A DNA stretch of 52,444 nt. Source: Streptococcus sp. HMSC067H01. Its GTDB lineage: Bacteria; Bacillota; Bacilli; Lactobacillales; Streptococcaceae. The stretch covers positions 129,545 to 181,988 of the forward strand of contig NZ_KV817792.1 in the NCBI RefSeq assembly GCF_001814775.1. The letters run 5' to 3'. Numbering within the stretch: position 1 is the stretch's first letter; every line of letters starts with the position of its first letter. A program made the translations under genes and the position numbers. Positions 13,131-23,005 of the stretch are shown piece by piece. The notes beneath the pieces were generated by a model. It was given only the letters and a program-made list of their open reading frames with translations. It ran no database searches and was not told the DNA's origin.

Positions 13131-14306
13131 TTAAATTAATTTCTTCAATATTGTGCCAATAAATTCAACGAATTTAGAAGGATATTTTATCCACCACGTT
13201 TGTTCAACATATTTCTCTAACTGTTGTTCCTCAGATATAATTATGGCTTCAAAATCACTATTTGCCATTATCTTGTCCTCATATTCGTCACCACCATAAA
13301 AAATACAGTCTCTGAGAGAATCATATTGCACATTGCCTGATGACTTAATGTGTGAATAAATATCTTCAGCTTTTGATTTACCTAACTTTATTTTAAGAGT
13401 AATAATGATTGTTCCAATAGAATAGGAAGTGAGCAATAAAAATCTCAAAGTTGATAAATCAGATGTTAAAGAATTCAAATCATATGCTATAGACATCTCT
13501 CGAAATCTATTCATCAAATCAATAATATATGAATTTTCCTTAATGAACGAAAGAATCTCTGGAGTCAAACCTTGTTTATTCAATAAATCTAACGTTATAG
13601 GATTACTATAAAACTCTTTCTGAATAGCTTCCACCATATAGTACTTAAAGAAATACTCCAAAAATAAAGGCACTATTAGTGTGGTTAACACTCCAAATAA
13701 CCAAGTACTACTAGTTATCTTTCGTAATGAATGTAAAGGTAATAAAAGTGTCAAAAAAATATATGAAATTAATACCGAGACTATGAAGATTATAATCGAT
13801 TTTATGCTTGAATATGAATCAACATAATCAACAGTAAAAAGAACAACTAACCACGGCAAAATATAATAATACATTCCGGTTACATAATTTCGAACTGATA
13901 ATATTATACCAATAAAAGCAATAATCATTGCTCCTCTTATAATAATAGCAAATAAACCTGTTGCTAGTGGATAGTTAATCAAAGAGGTTACAACTGAAAA
14001 GATCATAATCAGCACTATAAAACCAATATTAGAGAAGGCATAAATAGCACTACCTAATTCACGACGTTTCTTTAAATCAGTTTTATAACCCTTTTCGGTA
14101 ATATAAAAATACTTTCTTTTTCGAATATCTTTTAAAAGATCATATTTTTTTTTTAACCAAGCAACTAAGTTTGATTTCCAAAAAAATATTAATCCCCCAA
14201 AAATACACACTGCTATAAGTTTACAGAAAATTTTTTCATCTACAAACAATATGGTTGCTAAATAGCCCAAAAAAATAGAAATTAATTTCTTTATTTCATC
14301 TTTCAA
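13131..14306 (-). CDS. Unknown multi-pass membrane protein inserted in the purine operon
   Basis: I do not recognise this 391-residue protein. It has about eight hydrophobic segments (for example ISIFLGYLATILFV, IAVCIFGGLIFFW, IGFIVLIMIFSVVTSLI, ITSSTWLFGVLTTLIVPLFL and FLLLTSYSIGTIIITL) with basic loops, and a soluble C-terminal region of about 85 residues. The frame opens with TTG at 14306, 9 bases after AGGAGA, which overlaps the stop of the preceding 75-codon gene; the nearby ATG is out of frame. The DNA is much more AT-rich than its neighbours. It fits exactly between two operon genes and is probably co-transcribed with purB. Function unknown; signs point to acquired accessory DNA. Confidence 0.8.
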   Translation of the reverse strand: MKDEIKKLISIFLGYLATILFVDEKIFCKLIAVCIFGGLIFFWKSNLVAWLKKKYDLLKDIRKRKYFYITEKGYKTDLKKRRELGSAIYAFSNIGFIVLIMIFSVVTSLINYPLATGLFAIIIRGAMIIAFIGIILSVRNYVTGMYYYILPWLVVLFTVDYVDSYSSIKSIIIFIVSVLISYIFLTLLLPLHSLRKITSSTWLFGVLTTLIVPLFLEYFFKYYMVEAIQKEFYSNPITLDLLNKQGLTPEILSFIKENSYIIDLMNRFREMSIAYDLNSLTSDLSTLRFLLLTSYSIGTIIITLKIKLGKSKAEDIYSHIKSSGNVQYDSLRDCIFYGGDEYEDKIMANSDFEAIIISEEQQLEKYVEQTWWIKYPSKFVEFIGTILKKLI

Positions 14307-14317
14307 TATAAGGTCTC

Positions 14318-14545
14318 CTACTCAAATTCCTCTTTCCCAATCCACACTGATGGATAGTGAGCGAGTGTATTCAAATCCGTATCCAGCGGGACATCATAGA
14401 TGGCTAAATAGTTTTCAGGATATTGAGACGTTAGCTCTTCATACTTAACTTTCACCTTTTCATGATCGCTACTAGCATACAAGACTTCGACGACTGCTCC
14501 GGTCTTCTCTTTTTCAACAAATGCGTTGACAATGAGTTGAATCAT
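14318..14545 (-). CDS. Small conserved-type protein of unknown function (75 aa)
   Basis: A 75-residue acidic, soluble protein (starts MIQLIVNAFVEKEKTGAVVE, ends VWIGKEEFE). No membrane segment or known catalytic motif is visible. AGGAGG stands 5 bases before the ATG, so it is surely translated. It lies 8 bases after the reductase-like gene and is in the purine operon. A small gene of this kind sits between purK and purB in pneumococci as I recall. Function not assigned. Confidence 0.8.
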   Translation of the reverse strand: MIQLIVNAFVEKEKTGAVVEVLYASSDHEKVKVKYEELTSQYPENYLAIYDVPLDTDLNTLAHYPSVWIGKEEFE

Positions 14546-14553
14546 AAAACCTC

Positions 14554-15504
14554 CTAAATCGAAAGACCCTTCATATTTGCTTCCAGAATAGGCATCTTCA
14601 CACCTAACTCCTGACCGGTCTTATAGACACTTTGACAACAGTAGAAAATATCCTGTTTATCATTGTGTAAGGTCATGATTTTTCGTGTCAGCTCATTTTT
14701 CGCAAACATGATTTTCATGGCTTTTCCTGCAATCCAAGCGGGAATTTTGTAAGGTAAGAGTTCAGCTTTATAAAGCTTCAAATTCACTCCACGCGCTTCT
14801 ACGACTTTCAAGGCCTCTCGAATGGCCTTGATGGCCAATGATAATTCCGAAGAACTATTCATCAAGTTCAGAGCCAGCTGTTCTGGATTTTCCAAATTCC
14901 CCGAACGCGCAGCTGTCGAAGTGACACCTGCATTAATCGCCATGTGAATCCAAATCCACTCGACCATATCATGAGGCACTTCCCACTTCAAATCTGCAGA
15001 AGTCAGTAAAGTCGTCAGATCACCATAGTTAGAAATGTGTGCTTTTTGCTCACCTTCTAGCATTAAATGATCAAACAAGACACCATCCAAATGGTCCTCT
15101 TGCATGTGACCGCCCGCTGTCGGAAAGGCCAGAATATAGTCGTAATCCCCTGCCCACTCTTGGACCCCTTTTTGAGTATCCCAGAAATTGCAGAAGAAAA
15201 CGAGAGTGCCTTTGATATTATTTTTTCGCAAGGTCTCCACAGCTTCTTTGACAAACCCATGGCGCACACTGAGAAAAATAAAATCATATTCCGAATCAAC
15301 TTCTGCCACACGAACCTCATAGGTGTCGTGTTTGTTTTCACCTTTGGAATGATAGCGACCATCTAGCAGATCAACCGACAACTCCTTGGGAGCATTGTTT
15401 TTCTTACTGTCTCTCAGTACGTGTTCCACTTGATGGCCTGCTTTTTGAAAGGCGTAGGCATAGGTGGTCCCGATGACTCCAAGTCCTAGAATCGCTATTT
15501 TCAC
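14554..15504 (-). CDS. Ketopantoate reductase-family NAD(P)-dependent protein (ApbA/PanE-like)
   Basis: The 316-residue protein begins MKIAILGLGVIGTTYAYAF, a Rossmann nucleotide-binding GLGVIG motif, and continues as a two-domain ApbA/PanE-like reductase. The start is GTG at 15504, directly after the purK stop (TAAGTG), with AAAGGG inside the purK 3' end. The family reduces 2-ketopantoate to pantoate using NADPH, but many members have other substrates. Its place in the purine operon gives no clear clue. I would not assign panE without testing. Confidence 0.8.
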   Translation of the reverse strand: MKIAILGLGVIGTTYAYAFQKAGHQVEHVLRDSKKNNAPKELSVDLLDGRYHSKGENKHDTYEVRVAEVDSEYDFIFLSVRHGFVKEAVETLRKNNIKGTLVFFCNFWDTQKGVQEWAGDYDYILAFPTAGGHMQEDHLDGVLFDHLMLEGEQKAHISNYGDLTTLLTSADLKWEVPHDMVEWIWIHMAINAGVTSTAARSGNLENPEQLALNLMNSSSELSLAIKAIREALKVVEARGVNLKLYKAELLPYKIPAWIAGKAMKIMFAKNELTRKIMTLHNDKQDIFYCCQSVYKTGQELGVKMPILEANMKGLSI

Positions 15505-16596
15505 TTAAAAATCAATCCCTTTCCCGAACTCAACCACACTATCCGGCACATCACTAAACAAAGTCACATGCCCCATCTTGCGATTGTGCTTCGCTTCTAT
15601 TTTACCATACATGTGGAGGTGGGCGCTTGGATTTTCTGTGACATATTTTTCAGCGGCCTCGACATGTTGGCCGAGAACATTGAGCATAACAGCAGGTGCA
15701 TGTAGCTGAATGGCTGGTAATGGTGCTCCCAAAACCCCCAAAATATGGGTGTCAAACTGGGAGAAGTTGCAAGCTTCAATCGAGTAGTGGCCTGAGTTGT
15801 GTGGACGTGGGGCAATCTCATTGACGATGATGTCATCAGCCGTCGCAAACATTTCCACGCAGAGAGTTCCAGACAAGTTAAGCTGTTCAGCGATTCGCAC
15901 AGCCATGGCTTTAGCTTTCTCAGCTAGATCATCAGAAATACGAGCTGGCACAATGGTCTTTGAAAGAATGTTGTTGCGGTGGATATTTTCCTGAACTGGG
16001 AAAACCGTCACGTCCTTGCCATTCCCAGATACGATGACAGAAATCTCCAAGTCGAAATTGACAAATTCTTCCAAGACACAGTCTGCTGAGTCTGCTAGTG
16101 CACGGGCTTCTGCCAAATCTGCTTCTGAGCGAATGACCTTTTGTCCATGCCCATCGTAGCCACCTGTCGCAGTCTTGAGGACATAACTTTTAGACAGGTC
16201 AATATCTGCCAAGTCTTGGCTAGAAGTCACGACCTTATAAGGTGCCACGGTGACTTGGACCTTATTTGAGAGAAAGTCCTTTTCAAAAATGCGATTTTGG
16301 GAAATGCGAAGTAGGTCTGTCCCTTGTGGAAGTTGCCCATCCTTGACAACCGCATCCAAACCGTCAGCATCGACATTTTCAAACTCATAAGTAAGAACAT
16401 CACAGCGGTCCACCAACTGACGAAGGGCGTCCACATCATTATAAGAAGCCACGATGATTTCCGCCACACGAGAGGCTGGGCAATCAGCTGCTGGGTCCAA
16501 GGCGATAACCTTGTGTCCCATGTAGATAGCAGAAATGGCCATCATCTGACCGAGCTGGCCACCACCGATGATACCAATAGTTTTAGTTGAGCTCAT
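15505..16596 (-). CDS. purK: N5-carboxyaminoimidazole ribonucleotide synthetase
   Basis: An ATP-grasp enzyme of about 363 residues. The N-terminus [14 protein letters not shown] is the PurK glycine loop, followed by [15 protein letters not shown]-grasp features include TGGYDGHGQ and [15 protein letters not shown]. It makes N5-CAIR from AIR, ATP and bicarbonate, the substrate for PurE. I start it at the ATG at 16596 (MSSTKTIGI), 8 bases after AGAGGAG. The open frame extends 20 codons upstream into purE without a ribosome binding site. This start overlaps the purE stop by 14 bases. Confidence 0.94.
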   Translation of the reverse strand: MSSTKTIGIIGGGQLGQMMAISAIYMGHKVIALDPAADCPASRVAEIIVASYNDVDALRQLVDRCDVLTYEFENVDADGLDAVVKDGQLPQGTDLLRISQNRIFEKDFLSNKVQVTVAPYKVVTSSQDLADIDLSKSYVLKTATGGYDGHGQKVIRSEADLAEARALADSADCVLEEFVNFDLEISVIVSGNGKDVTVFPVQENIHRNNILSKTIVPARISDDLAEKAKAMAVRIAEQLNLSGTLCVEMFATADDIIVNEIAPRPHNSGHYSIEACNFSQFDTHILGVLGAPLPAIQLHAPAVMLNVLGQHVEAAEKYVTENPSAHLHMYGKIEAKHNRKMGHVTLFSDVPDSVVEFGKGIDF

Positions 16597-17071
16597 TTGT
16601 AGACTCCTCTGCGATTTTTCCTTGTTCTTCGGCAAAGTTAGCAAGTGCGTCCGCAATGGCCTTGTCTTCTACTGAAAGAAGACGGAGAGCAAAGAGGGCC
16701 GCATTAGTCGCACCAGCTTCACCGATCGCCATAGTTGCGACTGGTACTCCACCTGGCATCTGAACAATCGAATAGAGCGAATCCACACCGCTAAGAGCAC
16801 GTGATTTGACTGGTACACCAATAACAGGCAGAGTGGTTTTAGCTGCTACCATGCCTGGCAAATGGGCTGCGCCACCCGCACCTGCGATGATAACCTTGAT
16901 GCCACGGCTACGGGCTTCCTCGGCATGTTTGAACATGAGGTCTGGTGTACGGTGAGCGGAAACAACTTTCTTTTCGTAGACTACACCGAAGCGGTCTAGG
17001 ACTTCTGCTGTTTTTTGCATGGTTGCCCAGTCGGATTTTGAGCCCATGATGATGGAAATTACTGGTTTCAT
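16583..17071 (-). CDS. purE: N5-carboxyaminoimidazole ribonucleotide mutase
   Basis: This 162-residue protein is class I Pur[15 protein letters not shown] at the N-terminus, then VSAHRTPD and [14 protein letters not shown], the AIR-binding motifs. It converts N5-CAIR to CAIR, working with PurK. AGGAGAAG precedes the ATG. The 221 bases upstream, between purD and purE, are filled by a highly structured hairpin element (17088-17282). Confidence 0.95.
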   Translation of the reverse strand: MKPVISIIMGSKSDWATMQKTAEVLDRFGVVYEKKVVSAHRTPDLMFKHAEEARSRGIKVIIAGAGGAAHLPGMVAAKTTLPVIGVPVKSRALSGVDSLYSIVQMPGGVPVATMAIGEAGATNAALFALRLLSVEDKAIADALANFAEEQGKIAEESTNELN

Positions 17072-17087
17072 TTCTTCTCCTTTTTTT

Positions 17088-17219
17088 GATAATCGTCTAA
17101 TGTAGTGCGGACGTAAGCGACCGCCTTGGGCGTTCCATTACTAAAACTGGAGCCTGAGTCTCCAGTTTTCCGCTCCTAGTAGCTTTGCTACTAGGAGTTC
17201 CACTACTGTGACGATTATC
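17088..17219 (-). repeat. Multibranched inverted-repeat element between purD and purE
   Basis: Perfect outer arms GATAATCGTC (17088-17097) and GACGATTATC (17210-17219), continued by GTAGTG (17102-17107)/CACTAC (17201-17206), enclose three hairpins. Hairpin 1 is GCGG-A-CG/CG-A-CCGC (17107-17124). Hairpin 2 is AAAACTGGAG/CTCCAGTTTT (17143-17169). Hairpin 3 is an 11-bp stem CTCCTAGTAGC/GCTACTAGGAG with a TTT loop (17173-17197). The phrase GTTCCAYTACT occurs twice, at 17132 and 17198. In RNA this would be a four-way junction. It looks like a mobile intergenic repeat or a structured RNA; it does not match BOX or RUP as I remember them. Confidence 0.75.
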
Positions 17220-17221
17220 CT

Positions 17222-17282
17222 ATACTAGCTCGCTAACGCTCGCAAGTTATGCGACCATTATCAGGTTTGGCGACTCAGTCGC
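17222..17282 (-). other. Second hairpin-rich segment downstream of purD
   Basis: Next to the multibranched element lie GCGAC-TCA-GTCGC (17270-17282, perfect 5-bp stem) and a CTAGCTCGCTAACGCTCGCAAG segment with internal near-symmetry (17224-17245). No coding capacity is visible. It may be part of the same element, or a degenerate terminator for purD. Confidence 0.4.
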
Positions 17283-17292
17283 TTTTGAAATT

Positions 17293-18555
17293 TTATTTGT
17301 TCGCCTTGCTTCCTATATCTGTTCGATAGAAGAGGCCTTCTGTTTTTTGTTTGTCAAGTTCCTTGTATATGGTGTCTTGGGCTTCTTTGACAGTATCAGC
17401 TGTGGTGACCAACATGTAAATACGTCCTCCGTTTGAGAGGAGGTCTTGATCGTTTTCAGCGAATTTAGCACCAGCATAGTAAGTGATGATGTCGCCTTCT
17501 GTCTTGACTGGAAGCTTGACACCCTTCTCATAAGCGAGTGGGTATCCGTTTGAAGCTACAACCACGCCTAGTGTCACACCCTTGTCCGTCCAAGTGATGG
17601 CTGGCTCTTTACCTTCCAAAATGTCAGTGATATTTTGTGAAAAGTCAGATGTCAAACGAGGCAAAATAATTTGCGTTTCTGGATCTCCGAAACGAGCGTT
17701 AAACTCGATGACTTTGGGCCCAGCAGCTGTCAAGATAAGACCTGCGTAAAGGATGCCCAGATAGGGGCGCCCTTCCTGGATCATGCCCTCAAGGACTGGC
17801 TTGACAATAGTGTCAACCGCCGTTTCAACCACGCTCTGTGGCAAGTGTGGAACTGGCGCATAGGCACCCATCCCACCAGTGTTAGGCCCCTTGTCGCCAT
17901 CATAGGCACGTTTGTGGTCCTGAGCTGTTGGCATGATGTAGAACTTATCACCATTGACAAAGGCAAAGAGAGAGAATTCCTCACCTTCAAGAAACTCCTC
18001 GATAACCACACGCGCACCTGAGTCACCAAATTTATTGTCCAAGAGCATCTCGTGAGCAGCTTCAACTGCTTGCTCAACCGTCTCAGCAACGACGACACCT
18101 TTCCCAAGCGCCAAACCGTCTGCCTTGACTACGATTGGAGCGCCTTTCTCTTCGATATAGGCCTTGGCTTCCTCGAAATCTGAGAAGGTGCCATAGGTTG
18201 CTGTCGGAACATCGTATTTGACCATGATTTCCTTAGCAAAATCCTTGGACCACTCCAACTCCGCTGCCAATCTTGTCGGACCAAAGGCTTTGAGACCAGC
18301 TGCATTGAAATCATCCACGATTCCAGCAGCAAGGGCATCATCTGGACCAATGAAGGACCAAGCAATATCGTTGGATTTTGCAAACTCAATCAATTTAGAA
18401 TGTTCGGAAATAGAGATATCCACCAATTCCAGACCATCCAGAGTCATACCGTCATTTCCAGGAGCTACAAAGACTTTTTCAACGTCTTTAGACTCTAATA
18501 ACTTCTTAGCAATCGCATGCTCACGACCACCTGAGCCAACAACCAACAGTTTCAT
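17293..18555 (-). CDS. purD: Phosphoribosylamine-glycine ligase
   Basis: The 420-residue protein is PurD, an ATP-grasp enzyme. The N-terminus MKLLVVGSGGREHAIAKKL and later GPNTGGMGAYAP and EFNARFGDPETQ are diagnostic. It makes glycinamide ribonucleotide from phosphoribosylamine, glycine and ATP, the second step of purine synthesis. GAGGTTGAGAA precedes the ATG. An extended -10 promoter (18588-18593) and a hairpin terminator lie between purH and purD, so it may have its own transcript. Confidence 0.96.
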   Translation of the reverse strand: MKLLVVGSGGREHAIAKKLLESKDVEKVFVAPGNDGMTLDGLELVDISISEHSKLIEFAKSNDIAWSFIGPDDALAAGIVDDFNAAGLKAFGPTRLAAELEWSKDFAKEIMVKYDVPTATYGTFSDFEEAKAYIEEKGAPIVVKADGLALGKGVVVAETVEQAVEAAHEMLLDNKFGDSGARVVIEEFLEGEEFSLFAFVNGDKFYIMPTAQDHKRAYDGDKGPNTGGMGAYAPVPHLPQSVVETAVDTIVKPVLEGMIQEGRPYLGILYAGLILTAAGPKVIEFNARFGDPETQIILPRLTSDFSQNITDILEGKEPAITWTDKGVTLGVVVASNGYPLAYEKGVKLPVKTEGDIITYYAGAKFAENDQDLLSNGGRIYMLVTTADTVKEAQDTIYKELDKQKTEGLFYRTDIGSKANK

Positions 18556-18587
18556 TTCTCAACCTCTTTTGCGAATTATTTACTAAT

Positions 18588-18632
18588 ATTATACCATAAA
18601 CGTTCGTTTTAATCTTGTTTCGTTTCGCTTTT
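18588..18632 (-). promoter_or_regulatory. Internal promoter of purD with CGAAC boxes
   Basis: On the minus strand TGGTATAAT is an extended -10 (18593-18588). Just upstream, CGAACGTT (18606-18599) and two CGAAAC repeats resemble the CGAAC core of the PurR box (consensus AWWWCCGAACWWT in lactic acid bacteria), with mismatches. The PurR role is inferred. Confidence 0.45.
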
Positions 18633-18636
18633 AAAG

Positions 18637-18670
18637 CAAAAAAAGGAAAGAAACTGTTTTCTTCCCTTTT
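18637..18670 (-). terminator. Terminator downstream of purH
   Basis: On the minus strand AAAAGGGAAGAAA pairs with TTTCTTTCCTTTT around a 4-base ACAG loop and runs into TTTTTTT. It should end part of the purC-purH transcript before purD. Confidence 0.8.
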
Positions 18671-18676
18671 GTTTTC

Positions 18677-20224
18677 TTAATGTCTAAAATGTCTCACGCC
18701 TGTGAATACCATAGTCAAGCTGTATTTATCAGCAGCTTCGATAGACTCTTGGTCTCGTACTGACCCACCTGGTTGAATGATGGCCTTGATACCAGCTTTG
18801 GCGATTTCTTCCACGTTATCCGCAAATGGGAAGAAGGCATCTGAAGCAAGGACAGCGCCGTCAAGACGGTCTTTAGCTTGGTCAATAGCAATACGGACAG
18901 AAGCCACACGGTTGGTTTGACCAGGACCAACACCAAGTGTCATGTGGTCATTGGTTACGATAATCCCGTTTGATTTGACGTATTTAATAGCTTTCCATGC
19001 GAACTCAAGGGCTGTCGCTTCTGTCTCAGTTGGTTGGCGTTTGGTTACCACTTGCCAGTCAGCTGGGCTTTCTTTAATCACGTCCTGATTTTGAACGAGG
19101 AGTCCACCGACAACACCTGTGTATTCTGCTTCCACTTCACTAGCATCTTGTGCGTCAAATGGCAAAGCTAGGATGCGCAAGTTTTTCTTCTTAGTTGTCA
19201 AGATTTCAAGCGCTTCGTCAGAATAGCTTGGCGCAATGATGATTTCAAGGAAAACACCGTGCATTTTTTGAGCTGTCGCAGCGTCCACTTCACGGTTGAG
19301 AACGACAATACCACCGAAGATAGAAACTGGGTCAGATTCATAAGCGTAGTCCCAAGCAGTTTCGATATCATCAGCTTGACCAATCCCACACGGGTTCATA
19401 TGTTTGAGAGCCACAACGGTTGGACGTTCTTTAAAATCACGAATGATACGGATGGCAGCATCAGCGTCACGGATATTGTTGAAAGACAATTCCTTACCGT
19501 TGAGCTGTTTAGCAGATGCAATAGAGTAGTCTGTTGGCAAGGCTTTTTGGTAGAAGTCTGCGTCTTGTTGAGGGTTCTCACCGTAACGCATTGGTTGCTT
19601 AAGGTCATAAGTCAAAATGAGTTTTTCAGGCTTGCTTTCACCCACTTGAGCTGTGAAGTATTCTGCAATCAAGGCGTCATAAGCCGCTGTGTGACGAAAT
19701 ACTTTGGCTGCTAAACGTTGACGAGTTTCATAAGAGGTTTCTCCGTTTGCTGCCAATTCGTCCAAAACCACAGCGTAGTCAGCAGGATCTACCACAACTG
19801 TAACACTGGCATGATTTTTCGCTGCTGAACGAAGCATAGATGGCCCACCAATATCGATGTTTTCAACTGCATCAGCATAAGTCATATCTGGTTTGAGGAT
19901 GGTTTCCTTAAATGGGTAAAGGTTAACTACAACAAGATCGATAAGATCAATCTGATTGTCCTTAGCCGCTTCTAAATGGCTATCTAAGTCGCGACGAGCA
20001 AGGAGCCCACCGTGGATATTTGGATGGAGAGTCTTCACACGGCCGTCCATCATTTCTGGAAAACCAGTCACATCATCGATAGCAATGGTGTCCACCCCAG
20101 CATTGTCAAGGGCAACCTTAGTACCACCAGTTGAGATGATGTCCCAACCTAATTTTTTGAGTTCTTGGGCAAATTCAACAATGCCCGCTTTGTCTGAGAC
20201 GCTGATTAAGGCGCGTTTAGTCAT
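18677..20224 (-). CDS. purH: Bifunctional AICAR transformylase / IMP cyclohydrolase
   Basis: The 515-residue protein is PurH. The N-terminal IMP cyclohydrolase domain starts [20 protein letters not shown] and has ISTGGT and [20 protein letters not shown]. The C-terminal transformylase domain includes [23 protein letters not shown] and [12 protein letters not shown]. It performs the last two steps to IMP. The ATG follows AGGAG, 10 bases after the stop of the PurN-nuclease fusion gene. A terminator follows the stop. Confidence 0.96.
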   Translation of the reverse strand: MTKRALISVSDKAGIVEFAQELKKLGWDIISTGGTKVALDNAGVDTIAIDDVTGFPEMMDGRVKTLHPNIHGGLLARRDLDSHLEAAKDNQIDLIDLVVVNLYPFKETILKPDMTYADAVENIDIGGPSMLRSAAKNHASVTVVVDPADYAVVLDELAANGETSYETRQRLAAKVFRHTAAYDALIAEYFTAQVGESKPEKLILTYDLKQPMRYGENPQQDADFYQKALPTDYSIASAKQLNGKELSFNNIRDADAAIRIIRDFKERPTVVALKHMNPCGIGQADDIETAWDYAYESDPVSIFGGIVVLNREVDAATAQKMHGVFLEIIIAPSYSDEALEILTTKKKNLRILALPFDAQDASEVEAEYTGVVGGLLVQNQDVIKESPADWQVVTKRQPTETEATALEFAWKAIKYVKSNGIIVTNDHMTLGVGPGQTNRVASVRIAIDQAKDRLDGAVLASDAFFPFADNVEEIAKAGIKAIIQPGGSVRDQESIEAADKYSLTMVFTGVRHFRH

Positions 20225-20234
20225 TATTTCTCCT

Positions 20235-21875
20235 TTATCTAAAATCTAAACCATTATCAATTAGTTTCTTTGCTTTTACTAGTTCTAGCATAATATTTTC
20301 AAATAAAAATTGATAAGATGTATCCTCTATATTCCAATATTGATATATGTGAATCCCGTATTTACAAAACTTTTTTGTCATAGATGTTGTTTTCTGTCTA
20401 ATCTGTTTATTAGTAAATGTTTCTAAATATTTCAATTTAAGCATTTCTTTAAAAAGATATTCATTATTACTAAATTTTGAACTATTTATATTTGGTCCAC
20501 AATGCAATCGAAATTGTTTCCCTTCAAGTTGAATACCGATAAATCCAATATCTACTCCTTTTTCTTTTTGATTATAAGATATACTTATAGTAGATTTTTT
20601 ATTATGAAATGAAATTCCAACTTTAGGCAATCCCCATTTTGAAATTAATAAATTAGTATTTTCCCTCAAAAAATCTTCCAACTTATTTTTAAACTTATTA
20701 GCATGATATTTCAAAACTACATCATTAAATTTAATCTCTTCCAAATATGGTTTACACAAGAAGTAATATTCTTGACAATTATCTTCTATCTCTCTAATCA
20801 ATAAGTCACTCAAACATGAAATGTCATTAATATATAATGTAATAATGTCTCGACTTACTTCATTTAAAGTATCAATTCCCTCGAGAATATATTTTATACG
20901 ACTAGAAATATCACTATAAGATAAAAACTTCCAAGTATTTGTTTCTTCAATAACTTTTTGTATACCAGTAATTGTACCTGCATCAAATATAAATTTTTTA
21001 CTACTAAAATTATTTTCGTATTTCTCCAGTTGCTCTATACTTGGTAAAGATTTTAATTTATTTTCAACAATATGACATCTACCCACGTTATTACTATCAT
21101 AGTAATAAATAGATATATCTCTGTTACCTTGTTCACGGATACAAGAATCATAAACAAACCCCCTAGCATAAAAATTAGATATGAATACTTCAACAAAAGG
21201 ATGTTTATTTTCTATTTCTAAGTTAATCAACCACGCCCAAAAATTAGAATGAGATAACTCCTTCCCACCTAAAGATATAGCAAATAAAGGAGAAGATTTT
21301 AACTTTTCTACGTTAATACGAGAGTTATCCATCATTCCTAACTCTCTCAACACTTCCGGATACAACTTGTACTCCGCTTCATGAATGCGAACTTCAAAGC
21401 TTTCGATGGTATCACCTTCAAGGCGTGGCACACGGACTTGTTTGATAACCTTACCAGTATCCACACCAGAATCCACCCAGTGAATAGTCACGCCAGACTG
21501 GTCCACACCTGCATTCCAAGCATCCTCAATACCATGAGCGCCTGGAAATTCAGGGAGAAAAGCTGGGTGAATATTGATGATACGGCCTTCATAAGCTGCT
21601 AGTAAAGTTGGGCCAACGATTTTCATATAGCCTGCGAGACAAACCAAGTCAATCTGGTGCTCATCTAAGAGTTCGACAATGGCTCCTTCGTAGTCTGCTT
21701 TGCTCTCAAACTCCTTGAGTTCGAAGGCATAGGATAAAACTCCAAGATTTTCTGCACGCTCAAGTACATAGGCATCCCGGTGATCTGAAAAGACAAATTC
21801 TACTGGAAATTGTTCCGCAATTACCTGAAAGTTTGAACCATTTCCAGAAGCAAAAATAGCAATTTTTTTAGCCAT
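20235..21875 (-). CDS. purN: PurN fused to a PD-(D/E)XK nuclease-like domain
   Basis: The first ~180 residues are a complete glycinamide ribonucleotide transformylase: [11 protein letters not shown]101 and H103 ([11 protein letters not shown]), and D139 ([11 protein letters not shown]). PurN usually ends about here. The frame continues without a stop for 365 residues in much more AT-rich DNA. That part begins near [14 protein letters not shown], followed by R252-D253 in [11 protein letters not shown] and [19 protein letters not shown] (E271, K273). This D...ExK arrangement with a following EQ is the pattern of the PDDEXK_4-type nuclease-like family. The ATG pair at codons 181-182 could be an internal start, with a weak AGGA in front. 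The fold of the extension and its activity are inferred; the fusion frame is directly visible. Confidence 0.88.
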   Translation of the reverse strand: MAKKIAIFASGNGSNFQVIAEQFPVEFVFSDHRDAYVLERAENLGVLSYAFELKEFESKADYEGAIVELLDEHQIDLVCLAGYMKIVGPTLLAAYEGRIINIHPAFLPEFPGAHGIEDAWNAGVDQSGVTIHWVDSGVDTGKVIKQVRVPRLEGDTIESFEVRIHEAEYKLYPEVLRELGMMDNSRINVEKLKSSPLFAISLGGKELSHSNFWAWLINLEIENKHPFVEVFISNFYARGFVYDSCIREQGNRDISIYYYDSNNVGRCHIVENKLKSLPSIEQLEKYENNFSSKKFIFDAGTITGIQKVIEETNTWKFLSYSDISSRIKYILEGIDTLNEVSRDIITLYINDISCLSDLLIREIEDNCQEYYFLCKPYLEEIKFNDVVLKYHANKFKNKLEDFLRENTNLLISKWGLPKVGISFHNKKSTISISYNQKEKGVDIGFIGIQLEGKQFRLHCGPNINSSKFSNNEYLFKEMLKLKYLETFTNKQIRQKTTSMTKKFCKYGIHIYQYWNIEDTSYQFLFENIMLELVKAKKLIDNGLDFR

Positions 21876-22897
21876 TATTTTATCACCACACTTGCATCTG
21901 TCTTCTTGACAATCCGACCGATTCCATAAACAGGTTCGTCGAGAAGTTCTGTGACACGTTCCACATGTTCTGGTTTTACCGCAAGCATGAGACCAATCCC
22001 CATGTTGAAGATTTCAAACATTTCTTCATGTTTGATTTGGCCATATTTTTCAAGGGCTTTGAAAATTGGAAGAACAGGGACTTTGCTTTCGTCAATTTCA
22101 GCAGCCAAGTCATCCGCGAACATACGTGGTACATTTTCGATGAAACCACCACCTGTGATGTGGGCAATCCCATTCACCAATTCCTCTTTAATGAGTGGCA
22201 AAACAGCCTTGACATAGATGCGAGTTGGCTCCAAAAGAACGTCTTTGAGTTTCTTGCCTTCCAACTCAGGCAATACTTCTTCACCTGTGTAATCTGCAAA
22301 GACACGACGCACAAGTGAGTAACCATTTGAGTGGATTCCGCTTGAAGCAAGTCCGAGAAGTACGTCTCCCTCTGCTACTTTTGAACCGTCGATGATTTGA
22401 GATTTTTCTGCCACACCGACTGCGAAACCAGCCAAGTCATAGTCGTCTTCACCATACATACCAGGCATTTCAGCAGTTTCCCCACCGATGAGGGCCGCAC
22501 CTGCTTGTACACAACCTTCAGCCACACCAGCAACGACTTGTTCTAGTTTAGCTGGTTCATTTTTACCAGTTGCTACGTAGTCAAGGAAGTAAAGGGGCTC
22601 CGCACCTGCAGCGATGATATCGTTGACACACATAGCCACACAGTCTTGACCTATAGTATCGTGTTTGTCGTACTTGATAGCTAGCATGAGCTTGGTTCCA
22701 ACACCGTCCGTCCCTGAGATCAAAACAGGCTCTTTGACACCTGTTTTTGAAAGGTCAAACATGCCACCAAAACCACCTAGAGCGCCCATCACACCTGCAC
22801 GCTCTGTACGTCCCACGTGTTTTTTGATCCGTTCAACAACTTCATAACCCGCTTCAACATCCACACCAGACTGCGCATAAGCATTTTTATTCGTCAT
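21875..22897 (-). CDS. purM: Phosphoribosylformylglycinamidine cyclo-ligase
   Basis: PurM of 340 residues: [20 protein letters not shown] at the N-terminus, [11 protein letters not shown], and [12 protein letters not shown]. It closes FGAM to AIR with ATP. I choose the ATG at 22897 because AAGGA lies 9 bases upstream; the frame opens three codons earlier at an ATG without spacing. Its stop overlaps the purN start (TAATG). A near-copy of its start region lies upstream at 23055-23095. Confidence 0.95.
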   Translation of the reverse strand: MTNKNAYAQSGVDVEAGYEVVERIKKHVGRTERAGVMGALGGFGGMFDLSKTGVKEPVLISGTDGVGTKLMLAIKYDKHDTIGQDCVAMCVNDIIAAGAEPLYFLDYVATGKNEPAKLEQVVAGVAEGCVQAGAALIGGETAEMPGMYGEDDYDLAGFAVGVAEKSQIIDGSKVAEGDVLLGLASSGIHSNGYSLVRRVFADYTGEEVLPELEGKKLKDVLLEPTRIYVKAVLPLIKEELVNGIAHITGGGFIENVPRMFADDLAAEIDESKVPVLPIFKALEKYGQIKHEEMFEIFNMGIGLMLAVKPEHVERVTELLDEPVYGIGRIVKKTDASVVIK

Positions 22898-22936
22898 TTT
22901 ATTCATTCCTTTTCTTTTTTTGAGAAAGACTGCGAC

Positions 22937-22973
22937 GTATTTTTAGATAAACAATTATTTTATCTAAAAATAC
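22937..22973 (-). other. 15-bp perfect hairpin in the purF-purM gap
   Basis: GTATTTTTAGATAAA (22937-22951) and its exact complement (22959-22973) flank a 7-base loop. There is no T run after it on the minus strand, so it is not a standard terminator. Confidence 0.75.
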
Positions 22974-23005
22974 TAGTCAGGTCTCTAGCTTTGGTCCCAT
23001 AGGAG

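Noticed and set aside
12336..13139. 267-codon plus-strand frame across purB
   Set aside because: It is an antisense shadow of purB, which has all its motifs; the translation has no recognisable domain and no ribosome binding site.
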